A DNA stretch of 14,827 nt from Methanosarcinaceae archaeon (GCA_030594665.1 JAUVET010000007.1:1-14827); one strand, 5' to 3'. Shown: positions 1 through 6,775, counted from the stretch's first letter. Notes: generated by a model not told the origin, from the sequence alone. Numbers and translations are program-made.

Positions 1-482
1 TTTACATCCATAGGGTCACGTTTTTTATAGTACAGGTCGCCCCTTCGCCTGAGGTCTTCCTGACTGAAAGGATAACTGACCTTTCGCTCAATTCCATCCT
101 CATCAATAAAACGCCAGACTCTTCCGTTTGTAAGAAAAATAGGGATCTTTCGATTCACCTGCTTTTCAATATCCTTAGAATAGGTTCGTGCCTGGATTCG
201 TCCATTCTCTTCATCTTTTGAGAAGCGTTTCGCTTCAACAATTGCCAGAACAGTGTAATCCTCGTCTAGCAAAACGTAATCAATGAACCTATCAACGCCT
301 TTTTCAACATTGCCAGCAAATTCTACAAATTCCTTTGCATTAAAATCAGATTTAACAGAATTCACTTCTTGTTTAATGTACTTGTCAAGCCAGCCAACTC
401 TTTTTAAAGCCGGATCAATGTACATTTTCCTGGTTTTCTTTTCATCAATTGATGTAGTGGGGTCATCAATTTCTTTGTTCAT
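1..482 (-). CDS. hsdR: Type I restriction enzyme R subunit, N-terminal part (runs off left edge)
   Basis: An open frame from ATG at 482 runs leftward to the window edge, giving 160 residues without a stop. Residues 17-31 (TRKMYIDPALKRVGW) match the typical opening of HsdR-type proteins. A nuclease core follows: D68 in FIDYVLL, then E83 and K85 in VEAKR, which is the D-x14-ExK pattern of the HSDR_N PD-(D/E)XK fold. Q97, in the motif that lines up the DNA, and the PIFLTNGRVWRF stretch also fit. The family cleaves unmodified DNA after ATP-driven translocation, in complex with HsdM and HsdS. The helicase region would lie outside the window and no hsdM or hsdS is in view. A related stand-alone restriction helicase with the same N-terminal domain is the main alternative. 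Confidence 0.72.
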   Translation of the reverse strand, partial: MNKEIDDPTTSIDEKKTRKMYIDPALKRVGWLDKYIKQEVNSVKSDFNAKEFVEFAGNVEKGVDRFIDYVLLDEDYTVLAIVEAKRFSKDEENGRIQARTYSKDIEKQVNRKIPIFLTNGRVWRFIDEDGIERKVSYPFSQEDLRRRGDLYYKKRDPMDV

Positions 483-505
483 ATACTAATAATGTACATT
501 GTAGC

Positions 506-518
506 ATTTATAAATTAT
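506..518 (-). promoter_or_regulatory. Archaeal TATA-like box for the restriction gene
   Basis: On the minus strand an ATTTATAAATG-type box is centred near 512, about 30 bases upstream of the ATG at 482. No Shine-Dalgarno sequence precedes that ATG. With normal archaeal spacing, transcription would start within a few bases of the start codon, so the transcript is probably leaderless or nearly so. This is inferred from spacing and motif only. Confidence 0.4.
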
Positions 519-639
519 CATATCGCATTGCCAAAATTGCAAATGCCCGCATGATCTGCACTCCCACCATTGATTAGATAATTTCGTCTTGAAATGGCAG
601 AGGTGCATGTTTTACCTGTAATATATTTGAGCTCGCCAC

Positions 640-650
640 CTTTAAATAAT
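640..650 (+). promoter_or_regulatory. Archaeal TATA-like box for queC
   Basis: TTTAAATAAT at 641-650 lies about 50 bases before the ATG at 699. A start of transcription some 25 bases downstream would leave a short leader that includes the GAGG site at 687-690. This argues for the queC start at 699 rather than an upstream in-frame ATG at 594, because the box would otherwise lie inside the coding region. Confidence 0.4.
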
Positions 651-698
651 ATCCAGAGAATACCCCGAGAATACTATAAGAGCATAGAGGCCAAAAAG

Positions 699-1397
699 AT
701 GAGCGCAATATCACTACTCAGCAGCGGTCTGGATTCGGTTGCAGCATTATCAATTGCAAACGAGCAGACTGACATAGAGTTAGCCATCACATTCGACTAC
801 GGGCAGCGCTCTTCGCAGCGCGAGATCGAGTATTCAAAAGTGATATGCAGCCATTTTAACATTGAACACAAAGTAATCCCTCTCGACTGGCTTGGCGATA
901 TCACAAAAACATCACTGGTAAACAGGGACATGGATGTCCCGAAACTTACACTGGAGGATATATCGGACAGCGCCGCGCCGGAAGTCACACAGGGATCTGC
1001 AAAGAGCGTGTGGGTTCCAAATCGCAACGGTGTCATGATAAACATTGCTGCGAGTTTTGCCGAGAGTCTTGGATGCGAGTATGTGATCGTTGGATTCAAT
1101 GGCGAAGAAGCAGCGACATTCCCTGATAACTCGTTTAAGTATGTGCAGGCAGTGGATGAGTGCTTATCATATTCCACCCAAAATGGTGTCAAAGTATTAG
1201 CACTCCTGATCGAGTTTGACAAAAACGGTATCGTGCTTGAAGCACTGCGATCAGGCGCGCCGCTTGAATGGAGCTGGAGCTGTTACCACGGCGCGGATGT
1301 GCCGTGCGGTGTGTGTGAGAGTTGTGTACGGCGGGCGCGTGGGTTTGCGGAAGCTGGGGCGGAAGACCCGCTTCTTGTGAGATTGAGGGGTATATAA
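699..1397 (+). CDS. queC: 7-cyano-7-deazaguanine (preQ0) synthase QueC
   Basis: QueC converts 7-carboxy-7-deazaguanine to preQ0 with ATP and ammonia in the cytoplasm. In archaea preQ0 is then inserted into tRNA for archaeosine. The 232-residue protein has the ATP pyrophosphatase P-loop at residues 8-13 (SSGLDS, one Ser where SGGLDS is usual), the FDYGQRS motif shortly after, VPNRNG in the middle, and a zinc site of four cysteines at 195, 203, 206 and 209 (C-x8-C-x2-C-x2-C). The frame is open from an ATG at 594, but the extra 35 residues resemble no QueC. GAGG at 687-690 sits 8 bases before the ATG at 699, and the protein then begins as the family does. The rest of the pathway is downstream, across an inserted gene and repeats. 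Confidence 0.93.
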   Translation: MSAISLLSSGLDSVAALSIANEQTDIELAITFDYGQRSSQREIEYSKVICSHFNIEHKVIPLDWLGDITKTSLVNRDMDVPKLTLEDISDSAAPEVTQGSAKSVWVPNRNGVMINIAASFAESLGCEYVIVGFNGEEAATFPDNSFKYVQAVDECLSYSTQNGVKVLALLIEFDKNGIVLEALRSGAPLEWSWSCYHGADVPCGVCESCVRRARGFAEAGAEDPLLVRLRGI

Positions 1398-1422
1398 AAG
1401 GTGAGCAAAAAAGTAAAGAATT

Positions 1423-1505
1423 AACCGCAGAGGACGCTGAGGGCGCAGAGAAATGAAAATAAATGAGTTTAAAATAACTCTGCACTCTTTGCGTTCTCTG
1501 CGGTG
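1423..1505. repeat. Inverted GCAGAG-type repeat (hairpin) after queC
   Basis: Arms 1424-1450 and 1478-1504 pair at about 22 of 27 positions by hand alignment, with a 27-base loop. The left arm is built of ACCGCAGAG / GACGCTGAG / GGCGCAGAG-like steps. It lies 26 bases past the queC stop and could act as a processing or termination hairpin, although there is no T-run directly after it. The same motif recurs on both sides of the following gene. Confidence 0.75.
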
Positions 1506-1545
1506 AAAATATACCTCAAGAAGGCGTTTAATATGAATATAATAA
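1476..1545 (+). repeat. Direct repeat unit A upstream of the GxxExxY gene
   Basis: The unit reads AACTCTGC, then CT-rich GCGTTCTCTGCGGTGAAAAT, then an ACC-CAAGAAGGCGTTTAATAT tail. Very similar units follow the GxxExxY gene at 1963-2042 and 2051-2152 in the same orientation, so the gene is bracketed by direct repeats as well as inverted ones. Confidence 0.75.
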
Positions 1546-1570
1546 AAGTGAGTGAAAAAGAAAAGAATTT

Positions 1571-1591
1571 ACCGCAGAGGGCGCAGAGAGG
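1571..1591 (+). promoter_or_regulatory. Repeat arm that doubles as ribosome binding site
   Basis: ACCGCAGAGGGCGCAGAGAG at 1571-1590 is an arm of the GCAGAG repeat, in the orientation opposite to unit A. Its 3' end, GAGAGGT at 1585-1591, lies 4 bases before the ATG at 1596 and serves as the Shine-Dalgarno sequence of the GxxExxY gene. The pairing partner is the repeat directly after the gene (about 1976-2000). Confidence 0.6.
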
Positions 1592-1595
1592 TAAT

Positions 1596-1973
1596 ATGAA
1601 TGATTTAACAGAGAATGTAATTGGTTGTGCAATAAAAGTCCACCGTAAACTTGGACCCGGAATTTTAGAGTCTGTATATCAGTCAGCTTTATCTTATGAG
1701 TTATCAAAAATTGGAATATCCCACGAGCGAGAAAAATCATTACCAGTCCAATATGAAGAAATCGTTCTTGAAGTTGGGTTTCGTTGTAATTTTTACATTG
1801 AAAATTGTTTGATTGTTGAATGTAAGGCAGTAAAAGAACTATCGCGAATGGATGAAGCACAACTTTTGAACTACTTAAAAGTTACAAATACACAAGTTGG
1901 GTTATTGCTGAATTTTAATACATTTAAACTTACAGATGGATTAAAGAGGATGGTGAATAATTATTGCAAATAA
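1596..1973 (+). CDS. GxxExxY family protein (PD-(D/E)XK nuclease-like)
   Basis: This 125-residue protein carries the naming motif of the GxxExxY family at residues 22-28 (GILESVY) and the core strand LIVECKAV with E75 and K77. It ends with the conserved DEAQLLNYLKVT...GLLLNF segment. The family is placed in the PD-(D/E)XK nuclease superfamily; its biological role is not established. The position usually held by Asp (in RADLLV-like sequences) is Asn here (RCNFYI, N65), so activity may be altered. The frame is open from 1503, but that N-terminal extension simply translates the repeat (PQRAQRG), and the start at 1596 has a good ribosome binding site. The stop codon TAA (1971-1973) lies inside the next repeat unit. 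The gene interrupts the spacing of the que cluster and is AT-richer than its neighbours, which points to insertion. Confidence 0.88.
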   Translation: MNDLTENVIGCAIKVHRKLGPGILESVYQSALSYELSKIGISHEREKSLPVQYEEIVLEVGFRCNFYIENCLIVECKAVKELSRMDEAQLLNYLKVTNTQVGLLLNFNTFKLTDGLKRMVNNYCK

Positions 1974-2152
1974 CTCTGCGTCCTCCGCGTCCTCTGCGGT
2001 GAAAATAGACTCCCAAAAGGCGTTTAATATTAAATTAATTAGTAAATAACATTGCAAATAACTCTGCGTTCTCTGCGGTGAAAATTTACTTCCAGAAGGC
2101 GTTCTTTGCGGTAAAAAATACCACAAAAAGGTGTTTAACATTAAATTAATTA
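1963..2152 (+). repeat. Direct repeat units B and C downstream of the GxxExxY gene
   Basis: Unit B (1963-2042) and unit C (2051-2152) both begin ATTGCAAATAACTCTGCG, run through CTCTGCGGTGAAAAT, and end GCGTTTAA-ATTAAATTAATTAG with small changes. Unit C carries an internal partial repeat: a second TTTGCGGTAAAAAATACCAC...GGTGTTTAAC segment from about 2101. The first bases of unit B are the last codons and stop of the GxxExxY gene. The end of unit C runs into AGGTGA (2152-2157), the ribosome binding site of the next gene. Confidence 0.78.
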
Positions 2153-2164
2153 GGTGAACAATTC

Positions 2165-2722
2165 ATGAAATCCATCATTTTCAATAAAAAACATAACTAC
2201 GACGGTAGCCAGATATCCTCACTCTGGGGATACAACATGGCAGACGTGCAGGACGATTCGATCATCGCCTTCAGGGGTGCATGTGACGTAAAGATAGAAC
2301 ACATGATCGACCTTGAGGACAAGAAGGCTCACGAATCCATAATATCGCCTGACATGCTCCATTTCATTATTGAGCATTTTGACTCGACCGACCTCAAACT
2401 TGTCTATGCAAGGCAGCGTTTATTTACAGCAATCGTTTTCGAAACACTGACCGCGCGCGGAATTAGTGTCAGGCGCGAAGGTGATGACCTGTTCGTCAAC
2501 AACAAAAAACTCACAGTGTCCATTGCCAGCACTTCTGTGGTTTCGCAGAAGATACATTTCGGGATTAATGTCACACATGATTATTATGGAAATCTTAATG
2601 ATATCGGAATAAACGGAAACGAGGTCAATGAATTGATGCGCATGATCGCAGGGCGTTACACGCATGAATTTGAGGACATTGAAAAAGACCTGCGGAAATC
2701 GCGACCTTTGGATGTGATCTGA
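2165..2722 (+). CDS. DUF366 family protein, que-cluster associated
   Basis: A 185-residue soluble protein beginning [20 protein letters not shown], with conserved-looking stretches [10 protein letters not shown] (about 33-42), the acidic MIDLED block, [10 protein letters not shown] (about 64-73) and a VFETL helix. This pattern matches DUF366, a mainly archaeal family of unknown function repeatedly found beside preQ0 synthesis genes. No signal peptide or membrane segment is visible. AGGTGA at 2152-2157 precedes the ATG by 7 bases. The stop TGA shares its last base with the ATG of queE, so the two are translationally coupled and probably serve the same pathway. A binding or accessory role in deazapurine metabolism is inference. 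The family call is from memory of its sequence pattern. Confidence 0.8.
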   Translation: MKSIIFNKKHNYDGSQISSLWGYNMADVQDDSIIAFRGACDVKIEHMIDLEDKKAHESIISPDMLHFIIEHFDSTDLKLVYARQRLFTAIVFETLTARGISVRREGDDLFVNNKKLTVSIASTSVVSQKIHFGINVTHDYYGNLNDIGINGNEVNELMRMIAGRYTHEFEDIEKDLRKSRPLDVI

Positions 2723-3450
2723 TGTTTGCGCCAATAAGTGAGATATTCGATTCCGTGCAGGGCGAAGGACCATACGTCGGGGTCAGGCAGGCATTCGTGC
2801 GTTTTGTCGGGTGTAACCTGAACTGCTCTTACTGTGACACGCCGCGCGAGGATGTGGGGTATTGTCGTTTTGAAAAGAATGCAGGGTCCGGTTTGTTTGA
2901 AGAGTTCCAAAATCCGCTTACCGTTAACATGGTTGAGGAAATGCTCGGATACTTCAAGCACATCCATTCGATCTCACTCACAGGTGGCGAACCGTTGTTG
3001 CATGCTGATTTCATCAGCCGGATGCACACATCCGTGCCACTTTATCTTGAATCTAATATGACACTGCCGCATAAGGCTAAAAAGATTAAGAACAGGATAT
3101 CCTATGTCTCAGGGGATGTTAAACTCACTGAGGAGTTCGAAGGCGAAGATTTCGAATCACATCTTGACAGGACTATCGAGTGCTTCAGGGTGCTTAAAAG
3201 CACAAATACAAGGGACTGCTTCTGCAAGATCGTTGTAACAAATGATACGAAACCGGATGATGTTCTAGGTGTCATTGGCGCGATATCAGACTACATCTCA
3301 TGTGTGGTGCTTCAGCCTGTGACGCAGGGTTCAACTACGAACGTGGCACCTGCACCGGTGCAATCCCTGATGGAGTTGCAAAATAACCTGATAGATGAAA
3401 TTGACACACGAATAATACCACAGACCCACAAGATGTGGGGGTGCTTATAA
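2722..3450 (+). CDS. queE: 7-carboxy-7-deazaguanine synthase QueE (radical SAM)
   Basis: QueE rearranges 6-carboxytetrahydropterin to 7-carboxy-7-deazaguanine using S-adenosylmethionine, a 4Fe-4S cluster and Mg2+. The 242-residue protein opens with the family signature [16 protein letters not shown] (residues 5-20) and has the cluster-binding C31-x3-C35-x2-C38 followed by DT, the signature next to the radical SAM cysteines. TGGEP at 87-91 is the SAM-binding glycine motif, and LQPVTQGS lies near the C-terminus. The length is normal for the family. Its ATG overlaps the DUF366 stop by one base and its TAA overlaps the queD ATG (TAATG), so the three genes form one tightly coupled transcript. Confidence 0.95.
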   Translation: MFAPISEIFDSVQGEGPYVGVRQAFVRFVGCNLNCSYCDTPREDVGYCRFEKNAGSGLFEEFQNPLTVNMVEEMLGYFKHIHSISLTGGEPLLHADFISRMHTSVPLYLESNMTLPHKAKKIKNRISYVSGDVKLTEEFEGEDFESHLDRTIECFRVLKSTNTRDCFCKIVVTNDTKPDDVLGVIGAISDYISCVVLQPVTQGSTTNVAPAPVQSLMELQNNLIDEIDTRIIPQTHKMWGCL

Positions 3451-3800
3451 TGACAAAAATGAAACTCGGAATAATTGAATATATCGACAGTGCCCACTAC
3501 CTGCCTGAACACGAGACATGCGGGATCGTACACGGGCACACGTACAAAGTTGAGATCGTAATCGAAGGCGAGAAGAAGGAGGGTGGGATGGTCATTGATT
3601 TTTATGATCTCAAGACCATCATAAAAGATGTTTTGAAAGAATACGACCACACCATGTTGAATGATATTCTTCCATTTCCCAGTGCGGAAAACATTTGCGA
3701 GGATATCCATTTCAAACTTTCGGCAAGACTTGAGTTTCCGCTAAGTGTGCGGATATGGGAAGGGCATGGGAAGTGGTGTGAGGTCAGTTCGATCGGTTGA
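3450..3800 (+). CDS. queD: 6-carboxy-5,6,7,8-tetrahydropterin synthase QueD
   Basis: QueD (PTPS/6-pyruvoyl-tetrahydropterin synthase fold) converts 7,8-dihydroneopterin triphosphate to 6-carboxytetrahydropterin, the substrate of QueE. The 116-residue protein shows the zinc ligands H16 (SAHYL), H28 and H30 (HGH), the catalytic cysteine C24 four residues before HGH, the D66-H67 pair in YDHTMLND, and E104 in WEGHG. The chosen ATG overlaps the queE stop in TAATG. An in-frame ATG at 3435 would add five residues inside queE and is less likely. The GTP cyclohydrolase that would feed this step is not in the window. Confidence 0.94.
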   Translation: MTKMKLGIIEYIDSAHYLPEHETCGIVHGHTYKVEIVIEGEKKEGGMVIDFYDLKTIIKDVLKEYDHTMLNDILPFPSAENICEDIHFKLSARLEFPLSVRIWEGHGKWCEVSSIG

Positions 3801-3872
3801 ATGTATTTTTATAGTTGGTAAGAGAGACTTTTTAATATATTCTGGATAAATGAATCGTGGTGAAAAAGATTC

Positions 3873-3975
3873 ACCGCAAAGAGCGCAAAGGACGCAAAGG
3901 ACGCAAAGGGTCCTTATTTTTCTTTGCGCTCTTTGCGGTTTTCCGAACCATTCCAGAAGATAATAAAAAGTCTCT
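3873..3975 (+). repeat. Dispersed hairpin element, copy R1, after queD
   Basis: Arms 3873-3890 and 3922-3939 are a perfect 18-base inverted repeat (ACCGCAAAGAGCGCAAAG and its complement) with a 31-base loop that itself holds further GACGCAAAG steps. After the right arm comes a fixed tail, TTTTCCGAACCATTCCAGAA then GATAATAAAAAGT, ending near 3974. Parts of the same element recur at 8001-8058 and, inverted, at 9550-9642. It begins 72 bases past the queD stop and may also end or stabilise the que transcript. The 3801-4123 gap holds nothing else recognisable apart from AT-rich sequence before nifB. Confidence 0.8.
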
Positions 3976-4123
3976 GGTAAGATGGCTATTGAAATGTGAT
4001 TATATGGGATTGGACCAAAAACATCTAAAATAAATATGATTAAATATTACTATTCCAAAACGTATATCAATATTAAACCAATTCACTATAAAGGAATAGG
4101 CCTGATTATGCGGAGGATTAATT

Positions 4124-5038
4124 TTGTCTGATGAAAAAAATACTAATGAACGTTGTCCCGGATCTGATGAGGAACACACTGAATTCATGCGAATAATATC
4201 AGAGCATCCATGTTATGATAAGAATGCACAGCACAAATTCGGCAGGATACATCTTCCTGTGGCTCCGGCTTGTAATGTGCAGTGTAATTTTTGTGTGCGT
4301 GAGTTCGACTGTGTGAATGAAAGCCGCCCTGGTGTTACAAGTAAAGTGCTGACACCGAAAGAAGCACTTGAGAAGTTAAGGGAAGTTATCGAAAAACACC
4401 CGTTTATAAAAGTAGCCGGAATAGCAGGCCCGGGTGACCCTCTTGCTAATAACACGACATTTGAGACATTCGAACTGATAGGAAAGGAGTTTCCTGATCT
4501 TACCCTTTGCATGAGTACGAATGGTCTTTACCTGCCTGAAAAACTGCCTGAACTTGTGCGTCTTGGCGTATCAACCTTAACAGTGACAGTAAATGCTATT
4601 GACCCTGAAATTATTGAAAAGATATACTCACACATCGTATATGAAGGCAAAGTGCTCAAAGGTATTGAGGCTGCAAAAGTCATGCACCGTCAACAGATGG
4701 CAGGTATAAAAGCGGCAGTTGAAGCCGGTCTTGCCGTGAAGATCAATACAGTGCTCATACCAACGATCAACGATGAACATATTATTGATATTGCCAAAAA
4801 GCTGAAGGAGCTGGGCGTATATATCATGAACGTGATGCCGCTTATCAACCAGGGCGCATTTGCACATCTCACACCACCGACAACGCAGGAGCGTGCTGCT
4901 GTTCAGAAGGAATGTGAACCTTATGTGACCCAGATGAAACACTGCCGCCAGTGCAGGGCAGATGCCTATGGTTTGATTGGTGATGACCTGTCACAGGTAA
5001 GTAATAAACGAAGGCAATTGATCAATATAAAGACGTAA
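4124..5038 (+). CDS. nifB: NifB, FeMo-cofactor precursor synthase (short archaeal type)
   Basis: NifB is a radical SAM enzyme that fuses two 4Fe-4S clusters and inserts carbide to make NifB-co, the core of the nitrogenase cofactor. The 304-residue protein has HPCY with C30, then HKFGRIHLPVAPACNVQCNF around the radical SAM cysteines C50, C54 and C57, followed by CVREFDCVNESRPGV, a NifB hallmark. AGPGDPLAN is the SAM motif, and HCRQCRADAYG near the end supplies C274 and C277 for the accessory clusters. It lacks the NifX-like domain found in many bacterial NifB, as archaeal forms do. Start: TTG at 4124 with GGAGG at 4112-4116, 7 bases upstream; nearby ATGs are out of frame. No GGAA-N6-TTCC NrpR-type operator was seen upstream. 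No other nif genes are in the window, so a nitrogen-fixing role is likely but not shown here. Confidence 0.93.
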   Translation: MSDEKNTNERCPGSDEEHTEFMRIISEHPCYDKNAQHKFGRIHLPVAPACNVQCNFCVREFDCVNESRPGVTSKVLTPKEALEKLREVIEKHPFIKVAGIAGPGDPLANNTTFETFELIGKEFPDLTLCMSTNGLYLPEKLPELVRLGVSTLTVTVNAIDPEIIEKIYSHIVYEGKVLKGIEAAKVMHRQQMAGIKAAVEAGLAVKINTVLIPTINDEHIIDIAKKLKELGVYIMNVMPLINQGAFAHLTPPTTQERAAVQKECEPYVTQMKHCRQCRADAYGLIGDDLSQVSNKRRQLINIKT

Positions 5039-5187
5039 TTTGATGGGTAACTGCTAAATAATGTAGTGTCAGGATAACGGTGAGTTTAAGATTAAATTTA
5101 ATATGAAGTTAATGTTAAATTCAACATTTATTGAAATTAGGATCATTGATATTATTTAAGAATACTAAACCAATAGGTGGCATCACA

Positions 5188-6168
5188 TTGGATCTGAATA
5201 AAATTGTACAAAGCATCAGGAATTTTGAGGGTGTTACCCGCAAAAAACCGATTGCGGATATTGTTAAAATATTCGAGACCGTGCGTAGTGAATATGGCGG
5301 CACTATAGTTGATTTTGGAGATGATGCGGCTGTTATTGATATTGACAGTGATGATGTCATCCTTTTTGCGGCAGATGGTATATGGGGAAAGTTACTGCGT
5401 GCAAGCCCGTGGTGGGCAGGGTATAGTTCTGTTGTTGTGAACATAAATGACATTTCGGCAATGGGCGGGCGCCCGCTTGCGATGGTAAATGTTATGTCAT
5501 CCAATAATAAGCCTGCTTGTAAGGAAATGCTTCAGGGGATCACGGACGGAATTAAGAAATTCGGAGTTCCGATGGTCGGGGGACACATGCACCCTGACAC
5601 GCCTTACAGTTCACTGTCGGTTGCTATTATAGGTATCGCAAAGAAGGATTGCCTTATAAGAAGTGATACTGCAAGTCCTGGTGATGCCATTATAGTTGCT
5701 TATGATATGGATGGGAAGATCGGTCCGAATTCACCGTACAGCTGGGATACAACGTCTTTTAAGGATTCAAAATTAGTACGTGAAAGGTTCCTTGTTATGC
5801 AGACCATTGGTGAGCAAAAAATAGCCACTGCGGGGAAGGATATCTCCAATCCGGGTACAATCGGAACGCTTGGAATGTTGTGCGAGACCAGCAAGGTCGG
5901 GGCATCCGTGGATCTTACAAAAATACCTGTGCCGGATGGTGTTGATTTTGGACAATGGCTCAAGGTCTATCCGGCAACCGGGTATGTTATTACTGCAAAA
6001 CCGGATGATGCGGCTGAGTGTATCAGAATATTCGAGGATGTGGGAATTACTGCTGCTGTTGTAGGGGAGATCAATGACAGCCTGAAATTAGATATCTATA
6101 ATGAAAACGATAGGGCAACTGTCTTTGATTTCAAGTCTGACTTTATAACCGGTATAACGGCTGAATGA
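5188..6168 (+). CDS. Methanogenesis marker protein 2 (AIR synthase-like)
   Basis: The protein belongs to the PurM/HypE/ThiL/SelD (AIR synthase-related) superfamily, whose members bind ATP and make phosphorylated intermediates. The opening DLNKIVQSIRNFEGVTRKKP and GDDAAVI (44-50), DISAMGGRP (88-96) and GGHMHPDTPY motifs fit the methanogenesis marker 2 subfamily, found in methane-metabolising archaea with unknown specific function. The GDD aspartates and the ND-x2-AMGG motif are the usual metal/ATP-binding region. A TTG at 5131 is in frame, but the TTG at 5188 has AGGTGG 7 bases upstream and gives a 326-residue protein beginning where the family does. It follows nifB at 149 bases in the same orientation; co-transcription is possible but not evident. 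Confidence 0.85.
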   Translation: MDLNKIVQSIRNFEGVTRKKPIADIVKIFETVRSEYGGTIVDFGDDAAVIDIDSDDVILFAADGIWGKLLRASPWWAGYSSVVVNINDISAMGGRPLAMVNVMSSNNKPACKEMLQGITDGIKKFGVPMVGGHMHPDTPYSSLSVAIIGIAKKDCLIRSDTASPGDAIIVAYDMDGKIGPNSPYSWDTTSFKDSKLVRERFLVMQTIGEQKIATAGKDISNPGTIGTLGMLCETSKVGASVDLTKIPVPDGVDFGQWLKVYPATGYVITAKPDDAAECIRIFEDVGITAAVVGEINDSLKLDIYNENDRATVFDFKSDFITGITAE

Positions 6169-6377
6169 GCTGTTATCTATTTACTTTTGACCTTCTTAAA
6201 CATAGGCAACAACTAAATTATGATCGTTTCAGGTTGCTACGCGGTATTTTGTGCAGGATGGGTGTCTTCCGCGATGCGGGGACGTTTGGGGGTTTGCTGC
6301 GGGCTGGGGTCATGGTGGAGAGTACGGGGTGAAGACTAATAAAGTGATAGAACCTAATGTTGATTGGTGATAGTAAT

Positions 6378-6602
6378 ATGCCTGTATCTGTAGAACTACC
6401 TGCTGAATTCCAGAGTATTTATGAACATATTTTTAAGCAAACCCCTGTAAAAAGTACTATACAAATTGTTATTCATGAACTACGCAGGCAACTCGCCCAA
6501 TATAAATTAATGGTTCGCAAATTTCGTGAGAAATATAATATGAGTTTTGATGAGTTCAAACAAAGGACATCTGGCGCCCAGGAGCAGAACGCTTCAGATT
6601 AG
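6378..6602 (+). CDS. Small antitoxin-like protein without a partner
   Basis: A 74-residue protein (MPVSVELPAEF...) with a central amphipathic helix and the ending YKLMVRKFREKYNMSFDEFK. The KYxMSFxEF pattern with a preceding charged coiled helix is typical of short archaeal antitoxin-like proteins encoded ahead of a toxin. Here no toxin follows; downstream is decayed repeat sequence, and the acidic C-terminus usually seen in such proteins is replaced by SGAQEQNASD. GGTGA at 6366-6370 supports the ATG at 6378 over an in-frame upstream start at 6357. The family assignment is tentative. The preceding gap (6169-6356) has a GC-rich patch at about 6240-6335 that I could not identify. Confidence 0.5.
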   Translation: MPVSVELPAEFQSIYEHIFKQTPVKSTIQIVIHELRRQLAQYKLMVRKFREKYNMSFDEFKQRTSGAQEQNASD

Positions 6603-6775
6603 CGTGGGTGCGGTTTCATACTTCGCATCCATCTAGGTTGACACAGGAAGAAGATATCAGGCGGTTAACTGGTGTTTGAAAGGTTTGTGGAGATATGCTC
6701 CGGTGAGCGAGAGGATTGAAACGCGCGGCGGGAGAGGGAAATCTTAATGAAACATGGCTACGACCGCGCACAATT
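6603..6775 (+). pseudogene. Decayed flippase C-terminal fragment, copy 1
   Basis: GTGGGTGCGGTTTCATACTT near 6604 is equivalent to the GLGAxSYSVF segment of copies 3 and 4. After a frame change the bases near 6628 read RLTQEEDIRRLTGV then stop, matching the LTQKEEIGKIKRLIGG tail of copy 3. The following non-coding stretch (GAGATATGCTCCGGTGAGCG, GAGAGGGAAATCTTAATG) is also shared with the other copies. It is a broken end of a polysaccharide transporter-like gene plus its 3' flank, not an active gene. Confidence 0.6.

Noticed and set aside
594..698. N-terminal extension of queC from an upstream in-frame ATG
   Set aside because: It contains the likely TATA box, has no family resemblance, and the ATG at 699 has a ribosome binding site and gives the normal QueC opening.
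1503..1595. N-terminal extension of the GxxExxY protein
   Set aside because: It translates the flanking repeat, and the ATG at 1596 has a good ribosome binding site at the family's usual start.
1424..2152. CRISPR array from the repeated GCAGAG units
   Set aside because: Units are irregularly spaced, in both orientations, and vary in length; there are no uniform spacers and no cas genes.
4060..4123. NrpR operator before nifB
   Set aside because: GGAA and TTCC occur separately but not in the GGAA-N6-TTCC arrangement.
6240..6335. GC-rich patch as a gene remnant
   Set aside because: All three plus-strand frames were read; none gives a recognisable protein or clear RNA structure.
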